Assembly: GCA_002712335.1 (NCBI GenBank) | Contig: PATI01000032.1 | Span: forward strand, 46,086 to 62,024 | Source of the DNA: Rhodospirillaceae bacterium | Lineage (GTDB): Bacteria > Pseudomonadota > Alphaproteobacteria > MPNO01 > UBA2964 | Direction: 5' to 3' | DNA length: 15,939 nt | Part shown: positions 7,876 to 15,537 of the stretch, piece by piece | How positions within the stretch are numbered: the first letter of the stretch is position 1 | Layout: each line of letters opens with the position of its first letter | Notes under the pieces: generated by a model | Databases searched by the model: none | The model's input: only the letters and a program-made list of their open reading frames with translations | What the model was told of the DNA's origin: nothing | Position numbers and translations under genes: made by a program

Positions 7876-9552
7876 GCGTGTTAAGGGCTTAAATTTAATT
7901 CTACTGAGCTGCCCAGCGTTTTCTCCAAATCGCGCCCTTTTATCTGCTTCGTAATCTTCGAAATTACCCTCAAACCACTCCACATGACTCTCACCCTCAA
8001 ATGCCAAAATATGCGTGGCTATTCGATCCAGAAACCAACGATCATGACTTATAACCAAAGCACAACCGGCGAAACCCAAAAGTGCATCTTCTAACGCACG
8101 CAAGGTCTCAACATCAAGGTCGTTGGTAGGTTCATCAAGCAATATCACATTGGCGCCTGATTTTAGCATTTTTGCCAAGTGAACGCGGTTCCGTTCACCA
8201 CCCGATAGTTGTCCCACTTTTTTTTGCTGATCCGGACCGCGAAAATTAAATGCGCCAACATAAGCTCGGCTTTGCACCCTATTTTTCCCTAAGTTTACTT
8301 CCGCCTCTCCCTCTGAAATTTCCTCCCAAACAGTGTTATCGGCATTTAATGTTCCCCTTGACTGATCAACATAGCCAAGCTTAACGCTATCGCCTATCCG
8401 GAGCTCGCCATCATCGGGTTGCTCTTCTCCTGTTATCATCCGAAGCAAGGTTGTTTTTCCAGCACCATTTGCACCGATCACACCAACAATCCCAGCGGGG
8501 GGTAATTTGAAATCGAGTTCATCGATTAAAAGTGTGCTGTTGTATCCCTTGCATACCGCCCTAGCTTCAATTACTAAATCTCCAAGTCTTTGTCCTGCAG
8601 GAATAGTAATCTGTACACCGCTAGACATACTAGCACCCGAATTTTCTAATAAGGATTCGTAAGAGGCTAGGCGAGCTTTGCTCTTAGCCTGCCTTGCCCG
8701 TGGACTAGATCTTACCCATTCAAGTTCCCTTGCCAAATGCTTTTGTCTTGCGCTTTCTTCACGTTCCTCTTGTGCCGCACGTGTAGCCTTGCTTTCTAAC
8801 CATGAAGAATAATTCCCCTTAAAAGGAATTGCTTTGCCACCATCGAGTTCAAGGATCCAACCTGCAACATTATCTAGAAAATATCGATCATGAGTGATTG
8901 CAACAACTGTACCTGAATAGTCATCCAGGAATTTTTCTAGCCAAGCTACGGACTCTGCGTCTAGATGATTTGTTGGTTCATCAAGTAAAAGCAAATCTGG
9001 CTTTTGTAAAAGTAGTCTGCACAAGGCGACCCGCCTTATTTCACCCCCAGACAATTTACTGACGTCGGAATCACCGGGAGGACACCGCAGCGCATCCATG
9101 GCAATTTCTATCGCACGCTCAAGCTCCCAACCGTCTACAGCATCAATTTTTTCTTGCAGCTCAGCTTGTTCGGTAATTAGCGCATCCATCTCGTCATTTT
9201 CCAAGGGTTCTGCAAATTTACTACTTACATCCTCAAATCGTTTTAACAATTGATGAACGTCCTGCATCCCTTCAAGAATATTGCCGAAAACATCCTTCTT
9301 AAGGTCCAATTCTGGTTCTTGGGGCAAGTAACCAATTACAGTATTTTCTGCCGCCCACGCCTCACCTGAATATTCTGCATCTAATCCAGCCATTATTTTT
9401 AACAGTGTCGATTTTCCGGCGCCATTTACCCCCAAAACTCCAATTTTTGCCCCGGGAATAAAGGCCAGTGTAACGTCTTTAACGATTTCACGCCCACCTG
9501 GAAAAGTTTTCGATAAACCCTGCATGACATAAATATATTTATCAGACGCCAT
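7870..9552 (-). CDS. ettA: Energy-dependent translational throttle protein EttA (ABC-F ATPase)
   Basis: This 560-residue protein (E. coli EttA: 555) matches EttA along its whole length. It has two ABC ATPase domains and no membrane segment. EttA binds the ribosomal E site and gates the first elongation step according to the ATP/ADP ratio. Domain 1: Walker A GVNGAGKS (41-48), signature LSGGE (167-171), Walker B ending LLLLDEPTNHLD (187-198), with the arm insertion between. The P-site tRNA-interaction linker (~245-320) includes WLESK and the basic ELEWVRSSPRARQAKSKARL run. Domain 2: Walker A GANGAGKT (360-367), signature LSGGE (449-453), Walker B LLDEPTNDLD (471-480). Catalytic Glu residues follow each Walker B Asp. 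A GGAG Shine-Dalgarno sits 6 nt before the ATG. Monocistronic, divergent from the next gene. Confidence 0.97.
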   Translation of the reverse strand: MASDKYIYVMQGLSKTFPGGREIVKDVTLAFIPGAKIGVLGVNGAGKSTLLKIMAGLDAEYSGEAWAAENTVIGYLPQEPELDLKKDVFGNILEGMQDVHQLLKRFEDVSSKFAEPLENDEMDALITEQAELQEKIDAVDGWELERAIEIAMDALRCPPGDSDVSKLSGGEIRRVALCRLLLQKPDLLLLDEPTNHLDAESVAWLEKFLDDYSGTVVAITHDRYFLDNVAGWILELDGGKAIPFKGNYSSWLESKATRAAQEEREESARQKHLARELEWVRSSPRARQAKSKARLASYESLLENSGASMSSGVQITIPAGQRLGDLVIEARAVCKGYNSTLLIDELDFKLPPAGIVGVIGANGAGKTTLLRMITGEEQPDDGELRIGDSVKLGYVDQSRGTLNADNTVWEEISEGEAEVNLGKNRVQSRAYVGAFNFRGPDQQKKVGQLSGGERNRVHLAKMLKSGANVILLDEPTNDLDVETLRALEDALLGFAGCALVISHDRWFLDRIATHILAFEGESHVEWFEGNFEDYEADKRARFGENAGQLSRIKFKPLTRI

Positions 9553-9585
9553 TTTAATCTCCAGAACGGAATTTATTTAGGAGGA

Positions 9586-9614
9586 TTTCTAGCTAGATCT
9601 AAGGTGGATTGCAA
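9586..9614 (-). promoter_or_regulatory. Possible promoter of ettA
   Basis: On the minus strand TTGCAA (9609-9614) and TAGAAA (9586-9591) are 17 nt apart, each 4/6 to the consensus. Placement ~30 nt upstream of the ATG is reasonable, but the match is weak. Confidence 0.28.
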
Positions 9615-9645
9615 CGGATTTGGTTAAGAGTTTGGACACCTATTT

Positions 9646-9674
9646 TTGAGTTGAAAAAGATGAAGCTCTATAAG
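9646..9674 (+). promoter_or_regulatory. Predicted promoter of the dihydroxyphthalate-decarboxylase-like gene
   Basis: TTGAGT (9646-9651) and TATAAG (9669-9674) are separated by 17 nt and match the -35 and -10 consensus at 4 and 5 of 6 positions. The start would be near 9681, about 42 nt before the ATG at 9723. The 170-nt intergenic region holds no other visible feature besides this and the ettA promoter. Confidence 0.42.
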
Positions 9675-9722
9675 AAAATTTAAACGAAAAATCGCAAGGC
9701 TGCATTCTGGCAGGATATCCAT

Positions 9723-10694
9723 ATGAAAACTGATATTATTCTAGCAATAGATAGATACGACCGTCATTTTCCATTTTTTGATGGTACTTTGGAAATACCC
9801 GACACCCTCGCCCTAAACGTCAAACAAGTTGGAGAGACTGCATCAGAACGTGACGGAGCACACCGCCATAAGCGTATGCTTCAAGACCGAGAGTTTGATG
9901 CCGCAGAAGTATCCTTTTCATCATACATTATGGCAAAAGCAAAAGGCCTTCCTTTCACGGCGATACCCGCTTTTCCAAGGAGACTATTCAGTCAAACTCA
10001 AATGTATGTTTCCTTAAATTCTGACGTCTTTGAACCATCTCAATTAGCCGGCAAGCGCGTCGGCTTGCAGAGTTTCCAAACGACCTTGGCAGTATTAGCA
10101 AAGGGGGACCTGCAACATGAATATGACGTGGACATCAAATCTATAACATGGGTAACCCGAGCCAACGAAACTGTAGCGTTTGACGCAAAACCAGGTTGGA
10201 GAATTGAATATATAGATCCTGATGCCGACCTCGATACAATGCTTAGGGAAGGCGACCTAGACGCATTATTCTTTTCTAGGGCTCCTAATTCTCTTGAAAC
10301 TGGTTCTGTGCGAAGACTTTTTAGCGACCCTAAATCCGCTTGTACGGATTATTTCAGATCTAATGGTTTTTTTCCAATCATGCACATAATTGCAATAAAA
10401 AATGAAGTTGCGGAAGCCAATCCCGAGTTACCAACATTACTACTGGAACTTTACGAACAAGCAAAAACTATTTCAGACACCTACCTAGATGATCCAGGGT
10501 GGTCTCAATTACCTTGGGCGCGAATGGCACGAGAGGAACAAACCAGTCTCATCGGATTGGATACATGGCCTGTCGGTTTTTCGGCAAATAAATACAATAT
10601 TGATCAATTTATTGGTTATTCTTTTGATCAGGACTTGATTAACGAAAAAATCCCCGCGGAGAATCTGTTCCATCCTTCTGTTTTAGAAACCTGA
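9723..10694 (+). CDS. 4,5-dihydroxyphthalate decarboxylase-like / NMT1-like periplasmic-binding-fold protein
   Basis: This 323-residue protein has no signal peptide, so it is likely cytosolic although its fold belongs to the ABC substrate-binding superfamily. Family landmarks are those seen in proteins annotated as 4,5-dihydroxyphthalate decarboxylase: AAEVSFSSYIMAKAKG (60-75), PFTAIPAFPRRLF (77-89), LAGKRVGLQSFQTT (108-121), the ITWVTR segment (141-146), GDLDALFF (177-184), and the C-terminal FHPS motif (316-319). The family includes an enzyme that removes a carboxyl group from 4,5-dihydroxyphthalate to give protocatechuate, but many members have no tested activity. The exact substrate cannot be read from sequence, and no other phthalate genes are present. 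An AGGA Shine-Dalgarno lies 7 nt before the ATG. It converges with the CoA-transferase gene. Confidence is good for the family, low for the specific reaction. Confidence 0.78.
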   Translation: MKTDIILAIDRYDRHFPFFDGTLEIPDTLALNVKQVGETASERDGAHRHKRMLQDREFDAAEVSFSSYIMAKAKGLPFTAIPAFPRRLFSQTQMYVSLNSDVFEPSQLAGKRVGLQSFQTTLAVLAKGDLQHEYDVDIKSITWVTRANETVAFDAKPGWRIEYIDPDADLDTMLREGDLDALFFSRAPNSLETGSVRRLFSDPKSACTDYFRSNGFFPIMHIIAIKNEVAEANPELPTLLLELYEQAKTISDTYLDDPGWSQLPWARMAREEQTSLIGLDTWPVGFSANKYNIDQFIGYSFDQDLINEKIPAENLFHPSVLET

Positions 10695-10721
10695 TAAACT
10701 TAACAACGCTCTTCACTTGTT

Positions 10722-10742
10722 TACCAAATGTGGAACTTGGTA
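10722..10742. terminator. Possible weak terminator hairpin between convergent genes
   Basis: TACCAA (10722-10727) pairs with TTGGTA (10737-10742) across a 9-nt loop, in the 65-nt gap between two convergent genes, followed by a short T run on the plus strand. The stem is short, so this is tentative. Confidence 0.22.
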
Positions 10743-10759
10743 TTTAGACCGATAGTAAT

Positions 10760-11947
10760 CTAGATCACGCCCCGCTTTCGAAAGTCTGAAATTGTATCAC
10801 TATCGTACCCAGCAGAAATCAGTACCGAGTCCGTGTCTTCGCCACATTCTGGTGTTCCCTTTCGAATCAGCGGATCCGAACTGCTTAACTGGAACGGTTG
10901 ACCAACAACAGTCATTTTGCCGCGTTTGGCGTGATCAAAAGTTCGAGCTATACCGAGATGCTTAACCTGTGGATCAGCGAAAGTTTCATCCACCTTGTAT
11001 ATAGGACCGCAGGGGACCCCTTTTGTGTTTAGCTCCTCAACCCATTGAGTGCTCGTTTTAGTAACTGTGTAAACTTCAAGACATTCATTAAGTTTATCAC
11101 GGTTGGCCAATCGATCGGCTGCCGTCTTAAATTCTGGGTTATCAAACAATGACTGGGCTCCAAGTCCATCACACAAACGCGTCCACATTTGCTGTCCACC
11201 AGCAGCTATATTGATATGCCCATCCTTAGTTTTAAAGACGCCGGTAGGGGTAGATTTTGGATGGTTATTTCCAGCTTGCGGAGGGACATCATTCTCAATT
11301 AAATATCTCGCCATCTGAAAATCCATCAATGCAATTTGAGACTCGAGAAGGGAAGTGTGAACCCATTGACCTTCTCCAGTTTCTTCCCTATGCAACAGGG
11401 CAATAAGTATAGCTAACGCACAATTCATTCCGCATGTTAGATCAGCTATTGCGGTTCCTGCGCGAACGGGGCCCTGTCCAGGCAATCCTGTAACCGACAT
11501 AAAACCACCCATTCCTTGTGCTATTTGATCTACGCCGGGGCGACCTGCATAGGGTCCATCTTGGCCGAATCCAGAAATACTCCCTAAAACGACTCTAGGA
11601 TTTATTTTTTTTAGAGTCTCATAATCTATACCTAATCGATTCTTCACATCCGGTCGATAATTTTCAACTACTACATCCGTATTTTCGACGAGCTTGTATA
11701 ATATCGATCGACCTTCATCTTCTTTAAGATTAAGTGTGATAGATCTTTTATTACGATGTAAATTTTGGAAGTCGGCCGAATCCCGACTTCCGGTATAACC
11801 ATCGTCCTGACCGGGCTTGGGAGGCATCTCAATTTTGATTACATCAGCACCCCAATCAGCAAGGACTTTCACGCAGGTGGGCCCTGAACGCACCCGAGTC
11901 AAATCCAAGACCTTAAAACGCGCAAGAGGGAGCTTAATATCAGGCAT
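10760..11947 (-). CDS. CaiB/BaiF family (class III) CoA-transferase
   Basis: This 395-residue enzyme belongs to the family III CoA-transferases (formyl-CoA transferase, CaiB, BaiF), which move CoA between carboxylic acids through aspartyl-CoA anhydride intermediates, as interlocked homodimers in the cytosol. It opens with the family's LARFKVLDLTRVRSGPTC segment and carries DWGADVIKIE (31-40), NKRSITLNLK (66-75) and VVVENYRPDV (92-101). The catalytic Asp is Asp169 in AGTAIADLTCGM, aligned with the formyl-CoA transferase Asp169 context. ALLHREETGEGQWV (183-196) and the C-terminal ELNTKGVPCGPIYKVDE (305-321) are also typical. Length is normal and the active site appears intact. The acyl substrate is unknown. 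It has a GGAG Shine-Dalgarno 7 nt before the ATG and is divergent from an MFS transporter across 138 nt, in which I saw no clear promoter pair. Confidence 0.92.
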   Translation of the reverse strand: MPDIKLPLARFKVLDLTRVRSGPTCVKVLADWGADVIKIEMPPKPGQDDGYTGSRDSADFQNLHRNKRSITLNLKEDEGRSILYKLVENTDVVVENYRPDVKNRLGIDYETLKKINPRVVLGSISGFGQDGPYAGRPGVDQIAQGMGGFMSVTGLPGQGPVRAGTAIADLTCGMNCALAILIALLHREETGEGQWVHTSLLESQIALMDFQMARYLIENDVPPQAGNNHPKSTPTGVFKTKDGHINIAAGGQQMWTRLCDGLGAQSLFDNPEFKTAADRLANRDKLNECLEVYTVTKTSTQWVEELNTKGVPCGPIYKVDETFADPQVKHLGIARTFDHAKRGKMTVVGQPFQLSSSDPLIRKGTPECGEDTDSVLISAGYDSDTISDFRKRGVI

Positions 11948-12085
11948 ATTATTTCTCCAATAACGAAAGTGAGATTTTAAATTTCTAAAAATAGACTACA
12001 TCAAACTATGGCCAGTTAAAACCAATAGCATTTCTTAACTTAAACTTCTCTATCTCTAAACATTGATACATGCTAAATCGGAGTA

Positions 12086-13297
12086 ATGAGTGAGCAACCG
12101 CCTCGACACCAATTAATTTTCATTACCCTCGTAGCGATTACATTTATTTCGCCTCTTGCGAACCATATGTTTATTCCGGCCACGCCTCTAGTAAAAGAAG
12201 ACTTCGGTATTGGTGATGAACTTGCGTTTGCCACGTTATCGTTAACCATGATGACTATGGCGATAACCTCTCTTATATACGGTGGCGTTTCAGACCAATG
12301 GGGTCGTAAAAAAGTTTTGCTGTTTGGTCTCGCACTTTACACGATAGGAGCCGAGGTATGCTGGTTTGCGCCTAATATAGAGATACTTTTAGTGGGAAGA
12401 ATTCTACAAGGCGCTGGAGCAGGTTGCGGCATTGTTCTCGCGAGGGCAATCGCCCGCGATGTGTATGGCATGAAGAAAATATCCTCTGTTATTGCAAACC
12501 TTACATCCGCCTATGTTCTTGGTCCATTATTAGCCCCAACGATCGGAAGTTTTCTTGTCGGTTGGGAGGGGTGGCGGTTCATTTTCATACCAATTTCTAT
12601 TATAGGTATTTTGCTAATTGGGGTCGTACACTATGCCTTGCCTGAAACGAAAAACCCGACCACTCGAAAAGAATCCTTTACCGTTATTATCAAAAATATG
12701 GCTCATACCTATGCCCGCCTTCTTAAAATTCCGCGTTTTAGCGCATATGCCTTGATGCCAGGGTGCCTCTCTGGTGTATTCTTCGCCAACGCCACCGCTT
12801 CGGCGTTTCTAGCAAAGGAAGCATTGGGGTTATCAACTGAACTCTTTGGGGTTTGGTTCCTCTGGATGCCCCTAGGTTTTATGCTTGGTAATCTGATCTC
12901 AGGCCAAATTGGAGATCGAATTTCTATTGGTACAATGACTATTGGGGGGGCAGGGTTTTGCCTTATTATTGTATTTGCCCAATGGATTTGGTTTGAAAAT
13001 TTTGGACTCTCTATCGGCGGTATAATGATCCCAGGGGCTGCCCTCGGTATAGCACAGGGCATGTGCATGCCCTATGCTCAAACGGGGGCAATGAGGGTAA
13101 ATCCATCTTATGCAGGAAGCGCTTCAGGAGCGGTGGTTTTCAGCCAACTGTTTCTAGCGGGTGCAGCAGAGCAATCAGTCGGCTTTCTTTCTGACGGTAC
13201 CCTCACGCCGGTATTATTTGTAATGCTAGGCTTTTCAATTATCGCAATCTCTGCTGCCATATTTGCTCAGGTCACCCTTATTAAGGACTCTCAATAA
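12086..13297 (+). CDS. MFS transporter, Bcr/CflA-like drug/metabolite:H+ antiporter
   Basis: This 403-residue inner-membrane protein has the hydrophobic pattern of 12 transmembrane helices. The loop 2-3 motif A is at 66-79 (GGVSDQWGRKKVLL). In helix 4, GRILQGAGAGCG (104-115) followed by ARAIARDVYG matches the Bcr/CflA efflux subfamily, as does IPATPLVKEDF (30-40) after helix 1. The predicted role is proton-driven export of a drug-like or metabolic compound, though uptake cannot be excluded. The substrate is unknown. A GGAG lies only 2 nt before the ATG, an unusually short spacing; no better in-frame start is visible. It faces the CoA-transferase gene head-to-head and converges with the dioxygenase genes, so it may serve the same metabolic neighbourhood. 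Confidence 0.9.
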   Translation: MSEQPPRHQLIFITLVAITFISPLANHMFIPATPLVKEDFGIGDELAFATLSLTMMTMAITSLIYGGVSDQWGRKKVLLFGLALYTIGAEVCWFAPNIEILLVGRILQGAGAGCGIVLARAIARDVYGMKKISSVIANLTSAYVLGPLLAPTIGSFLVGWEGWRFIFIPISIIGILLIGVVHYALPETKNPTTRKESFTVIIKNMAHTYARLLKIPRFSAYALMPGCLSGVFFANATASAFLAKEALGLSTELFGVWFLWMPLGFMLGNLISGQIGDRISIGTMTIGGAGFCLIIVFAQWIWFENFGLSIGGIMIPGAALGIAQGMCMPYAQTGAMRVNPSYAGSASGAVVFSQLFLAGAAEQSVGFLSDGTLTPVLFVMLGFSIIAISAAIFAQVTLIKDSQ

Positions 13298-13306
13298 TTA
13301 GCATGA

Positions 13307-13319
13307 TCCAAAATTTGGA
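13307..13319. repeat. Short dyad between convergent MFS and dioxygenase genes
   Basis: TCCAAA and TTTGGA flank a single A, ten bases after the MFS stop codon, in the 50-nt gap before the dioxygenase stop. It may contribute to termination, but with a 1-base centre it is a poor hairpin and no U tract follows. Confidence 0.2.
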
Positions 13320-13347
13320 CTTAGTAAGCTTTGGAAAAAAGCATTGA

Positions 13348-14412
13348 CTAGGCAGGGGGGACAACATCAAGAGGAGTATTCAGCTCTACCCCTTCAAGCT
13401 TTATTCCGCTAATTGCCCTTTTATACTCGGCCATTAGAGGCCTGCCCGACTCATCCCTGAGCCACAGTCTCAACAAATGTCGGCGCTTATTTAGATCTCC
13501 CCAATCTTCAAAACCACGGCGAGAATGAAGTATCACATGGTTATGAAGAATTTGTATATCCCCTTTACGAAATTCCATATCAAAAGCAAGTTTTTCAACC
13601 GTGGCCTTAAAATAATCAAGTGCCTCATGCTGCTTATCAGTGTAGTCAGGAACACCTTCCATACCCTGTGATTTATATATTTGGGTACTCACACCGCGAA
13701 CACAGATATATCCTTCGTCAAAACTAAATACTGGCATAAGATAGAATGGTCCTAGTCCTGGTGGTATTTCGCCAATCCTTGACCAATAAAAATCCTTACA
13801 AAGCTCTTCCACCAAATCAGGTCTTTCCTGAAGCATTTTATTATACAGTGAAACTGAACTTGCAATCCGACTTTCACCCCCTGTCTTCGATGTTTGCAAA
13901 CAAAGTAGGGCCACGTAATCACATCGATCGGCATGGAACCCCATCGCCGCATTTGATAGATATCCACGTGTATTTTGATCGGCATAATCACCTCCAACAT
14001 CTTTAACGTGCCCAAGCAGGTGACCTTTACCATTTTGTGACACTGCTCGACCTAGATGCGCTCCAATTCCCCAAAATGCAATTGCAGACTGTACTCTCGC
14101 CATATCGTCTACGGGTAAACCTCTTATTAGTACAAATCCACGGCCATTTTGGAATTCGTCACGAATATCTGATAGTGTACGATCAAAGCCGTTTAACTCG
14201 AAATTGGATTTCTGAATTTGCTTAATATCTATGCGCTGTTTTTCAATTTTTTTGACCGCATCCAAAATTTGAACGCATTCCGTATCACTTAATTGGTAGA
14301 TCCAATTATCGCTGGATGCCAACTCGTCCGGCATCCAACCAGCAGGATCTATAACCGGCTCCATGGCAACAGCAGGCACGTGCATGCGATGTTCGCGTGG
14401 CACAAAGGTCAT
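13348..14412 (-). CDS. TauD/TfdA family Fe(II)/2-oxoglutarate dioxygenase (downstream paralogue)
   Basis: This 354-residue protein belongs to the TauD/TfdA family (PF02668), cytosolic non-heme iron enzymes that couple 2-oxoglutarate decarboxylation to substrate oxidation. The iron-binding facial triad is visible: HxD as His160-Asp162 in GFHADRCD, and the distal His296 in HVILHSRRGFED. Arg315 in RHLLRLWL is the likely 2-oxoglutarate-binding Arg. The stretch GKGHLLGHVKDVG (128-140) and GGESRIASS (178-186) are shared with the upstream paralogue. The ATG overlaps the stop of that gene by one base (TAATG), so the pair is probably translationally coupled. The substrate is unknown; TauD itself acts on taurine, but this subgroup has a longer N-terminus (E. 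coli TauD is 283 residues), so taurine should not be assumed. Confidence 0.88.
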   Translation of the reverse strand: MTFVPREHRMHVPAVAMEPVIDPAGWMPDELASSDNWIYQLSDTECVQILDAVKKIEKQRIDIKQIQKSNFELNGFDRTLSDIRDEFQNGRGFVLIRGLPVDDMARVQSAIAFWGIGAHLGRAVSQNGKGHLLGHVKDVGGDYADQNTRGYLSNAAMGFHADRCDYVALLCLQTSKTGGESRIASSVSLYNKMLQERPDLVEELCKDFYWSRIGEIPPGLGPFYLMPVFSFDEGYICVRGVSTQIYKSQGMEGVPDYTDKQHEALDYFKATVEKLAFDMEFRKGDIQILHNHVILHSRRGFEDWGDLNKRRHLLRLWLRDESGRPLMAEYKRAISGIKLEGVELNTPLDVVPPA

Positions 14413-15464
14413 TAGGTGTTTCCCTTTTCATCAAGCGGGGCGCATGGCTTGAAACCGTCAACTATTCCCCCCTTTAAATTTTGTCTTACTACATGTGGCA
14501 CAGGCCGCAAATCTTCATTTTCAAGCCACAACCTTAATAGGTGTCGTTTTTGCTTTTCTTCATCAGGGTCTTCATATGGGCGGCGAGAATGGAGTGTGAC
14601 GTGGCTATTGAGAATTTGCAAATCACCTTCTTGAAAAGGGAGATCAACCGCAAATTGTGGAACCAACTTTTGAAACAATGCCACAGCTTCATTGCGCCGG
14701 GCACTCCAAGGTTCCGCCCCAGGCAGATCCTGCCCTTTTCGTGCGTGCGTCGAGGCGCCCTTGCCACTGAATTTTCCATCTTTAAAGTTAAAAACAGGAG
14801 ACTTGTACCAAGGCTCTTCATCGGGGGAGTGCTCACCATGTTTACTCCAGTAAAAATCTTTACACAGATCCTCAACCAGGTCCGGCCTTGTTTTAAGCAT
14901 CTCATTATATAATGTAATTGAGCTGGCTACCCGACTTTCCCCGCCTAATTCCGACTGCTTCAAGCAAAGAAGTGCCACCATGTCGCAAGGGTCACTGTGA
15001 AAGGTCATCGCTGCTTTTGTTTGATAACCGCGAACCTCGGGGTCTCTATAATCTTTACCGAGGTCCTTTACATGCCCTAACAAATGACCTTGAGGGTTTT
15101 GAGACAAAGCGGCACCAAAATAGGTACCAATACCCCAAAATAGTGCTGCAATTTGTTTGCGAGTAATTTCATTTACGGGAAGACCACGCATTTGCACAAA
15201 ACCGCGCCCGGCTTTAAGCTCTTGGTATATATCCAGAAAAGTCGATGCAGTCCTTGGCAAGATAAAATCGTCCTTGGTGACCTTAATAAGTTCTGTATTT
15301 TTGGAAACCAACCCTCCCGACACATCAAGTAGTTCATTAATCTCCCCGTCAGAAAAGTAATAAACCCAACTCTCGTCACTTTCTATTTCTATTCGGTTCC
15401 ACGCTGCCGTATCTATAACTTGTCTTAGCGGTGCTTGATCCCCAGAAAATTGATTTTTCGCCAT
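14412..15464 (-). CDS. TauD/TfdA family Fe(II)/2-oxoglutarate dioxygenase (upstream paralogue)
   Basis: This 350-residue protein is a paralogue of the gene directly downstream. Across residues 87-211 against 91-215 of that protein I count about 82 of 125 identical positions (~65%) without gaps. The HxD pair is His156-Asp158 in TFHSDPCD, the distal His is His292 in HVTLHSRRPYED, and the 2-oxoglutarate Arg is likely Arg311 in RHLLRLWL. It is therefore predicted to be an active Fe(II)/2-oxoglutarate oxygenase of unknown substrate. It has a strong GGAGG Shine-Dalgarno (15472-15476) 7 nt before the ATG, unlike its coupled partner. It lies 73 nt downstream of the transporter-like tail on the same strand, so the dioxygenase pair may follow a transporter gene in one transcript. 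Confidence 0.88.
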   Translation of the reverse strand: MAKNQFSGDQAPLRQVIDTAAWNRIEIESDESWVYYFSDGEINELLDVSGGLVSKNTELIKVTKDDFILPRTASTFLDIYQELKAGRGFVQMRGLPVNEITRKQIAALFWGIGTYFGAALSQNPQGHLLGHVKDLGKDYRDPEVRGYQTKAAMTFHSDPCDMVALLCLKQSELGGESRVASSITLYNEMLKTRPDLVEDLCKDFYWSKHGEHSPDEEPWYKSPVFNFKDGKFSGKGASTHARKGQDLPGAEPWSARRNEAVALFQKLVPQFAVDLPFQEGDLQILNSHVTLHSRRPYEDPDEEKQKRHLLRLWLENEDLRPVPHVVRQNLKGGIVDGFKPCAPLDEKGNT

Positions 15465-15471
15465 AGCTAAA

Positions 15472-15476
15472 CCTCC
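15472..15476 (-). promoter_or_regulatory. Shine-Dalgarno site fixing the upstream dioxygenase start
   Basis: GGAGG on the minus strand, 7 nt before the ATG at 15464, is the best ribosome binding site in the window. It supports this start and translation of the two-gene unit. Confidence 0.6.
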
Positions 15477-15537
15477 ATAGCTTTAGATTGCTGGCAATTA
15501 TGACACAAAAGTGGATGGTTTCCAGACCTTTGCGGTT

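Noticed and set aside
11948..12085. Divergent promoters between the CoA-transferase and MFS genes.
   Set aside because: Several TA-rich hexamers exist on both strands, but no -35/-10 pair with 16-18 nt spacing and good consensus matches was found.
13328..13342. GCTTT/AAAGC inverted pair after the MFS gene as a terminator.
   Set aside because: Short arms and AT-rich loop; no supporting U tract.
13348..15464. Many minus/plus shadow frames of 60-120 residues within metH, ettA and the dioxygenase genes.
   Set aside because: They lie on the opposite or shifted frame of clear genes, have no recognisable domains and no convincing ribosome binding sites.
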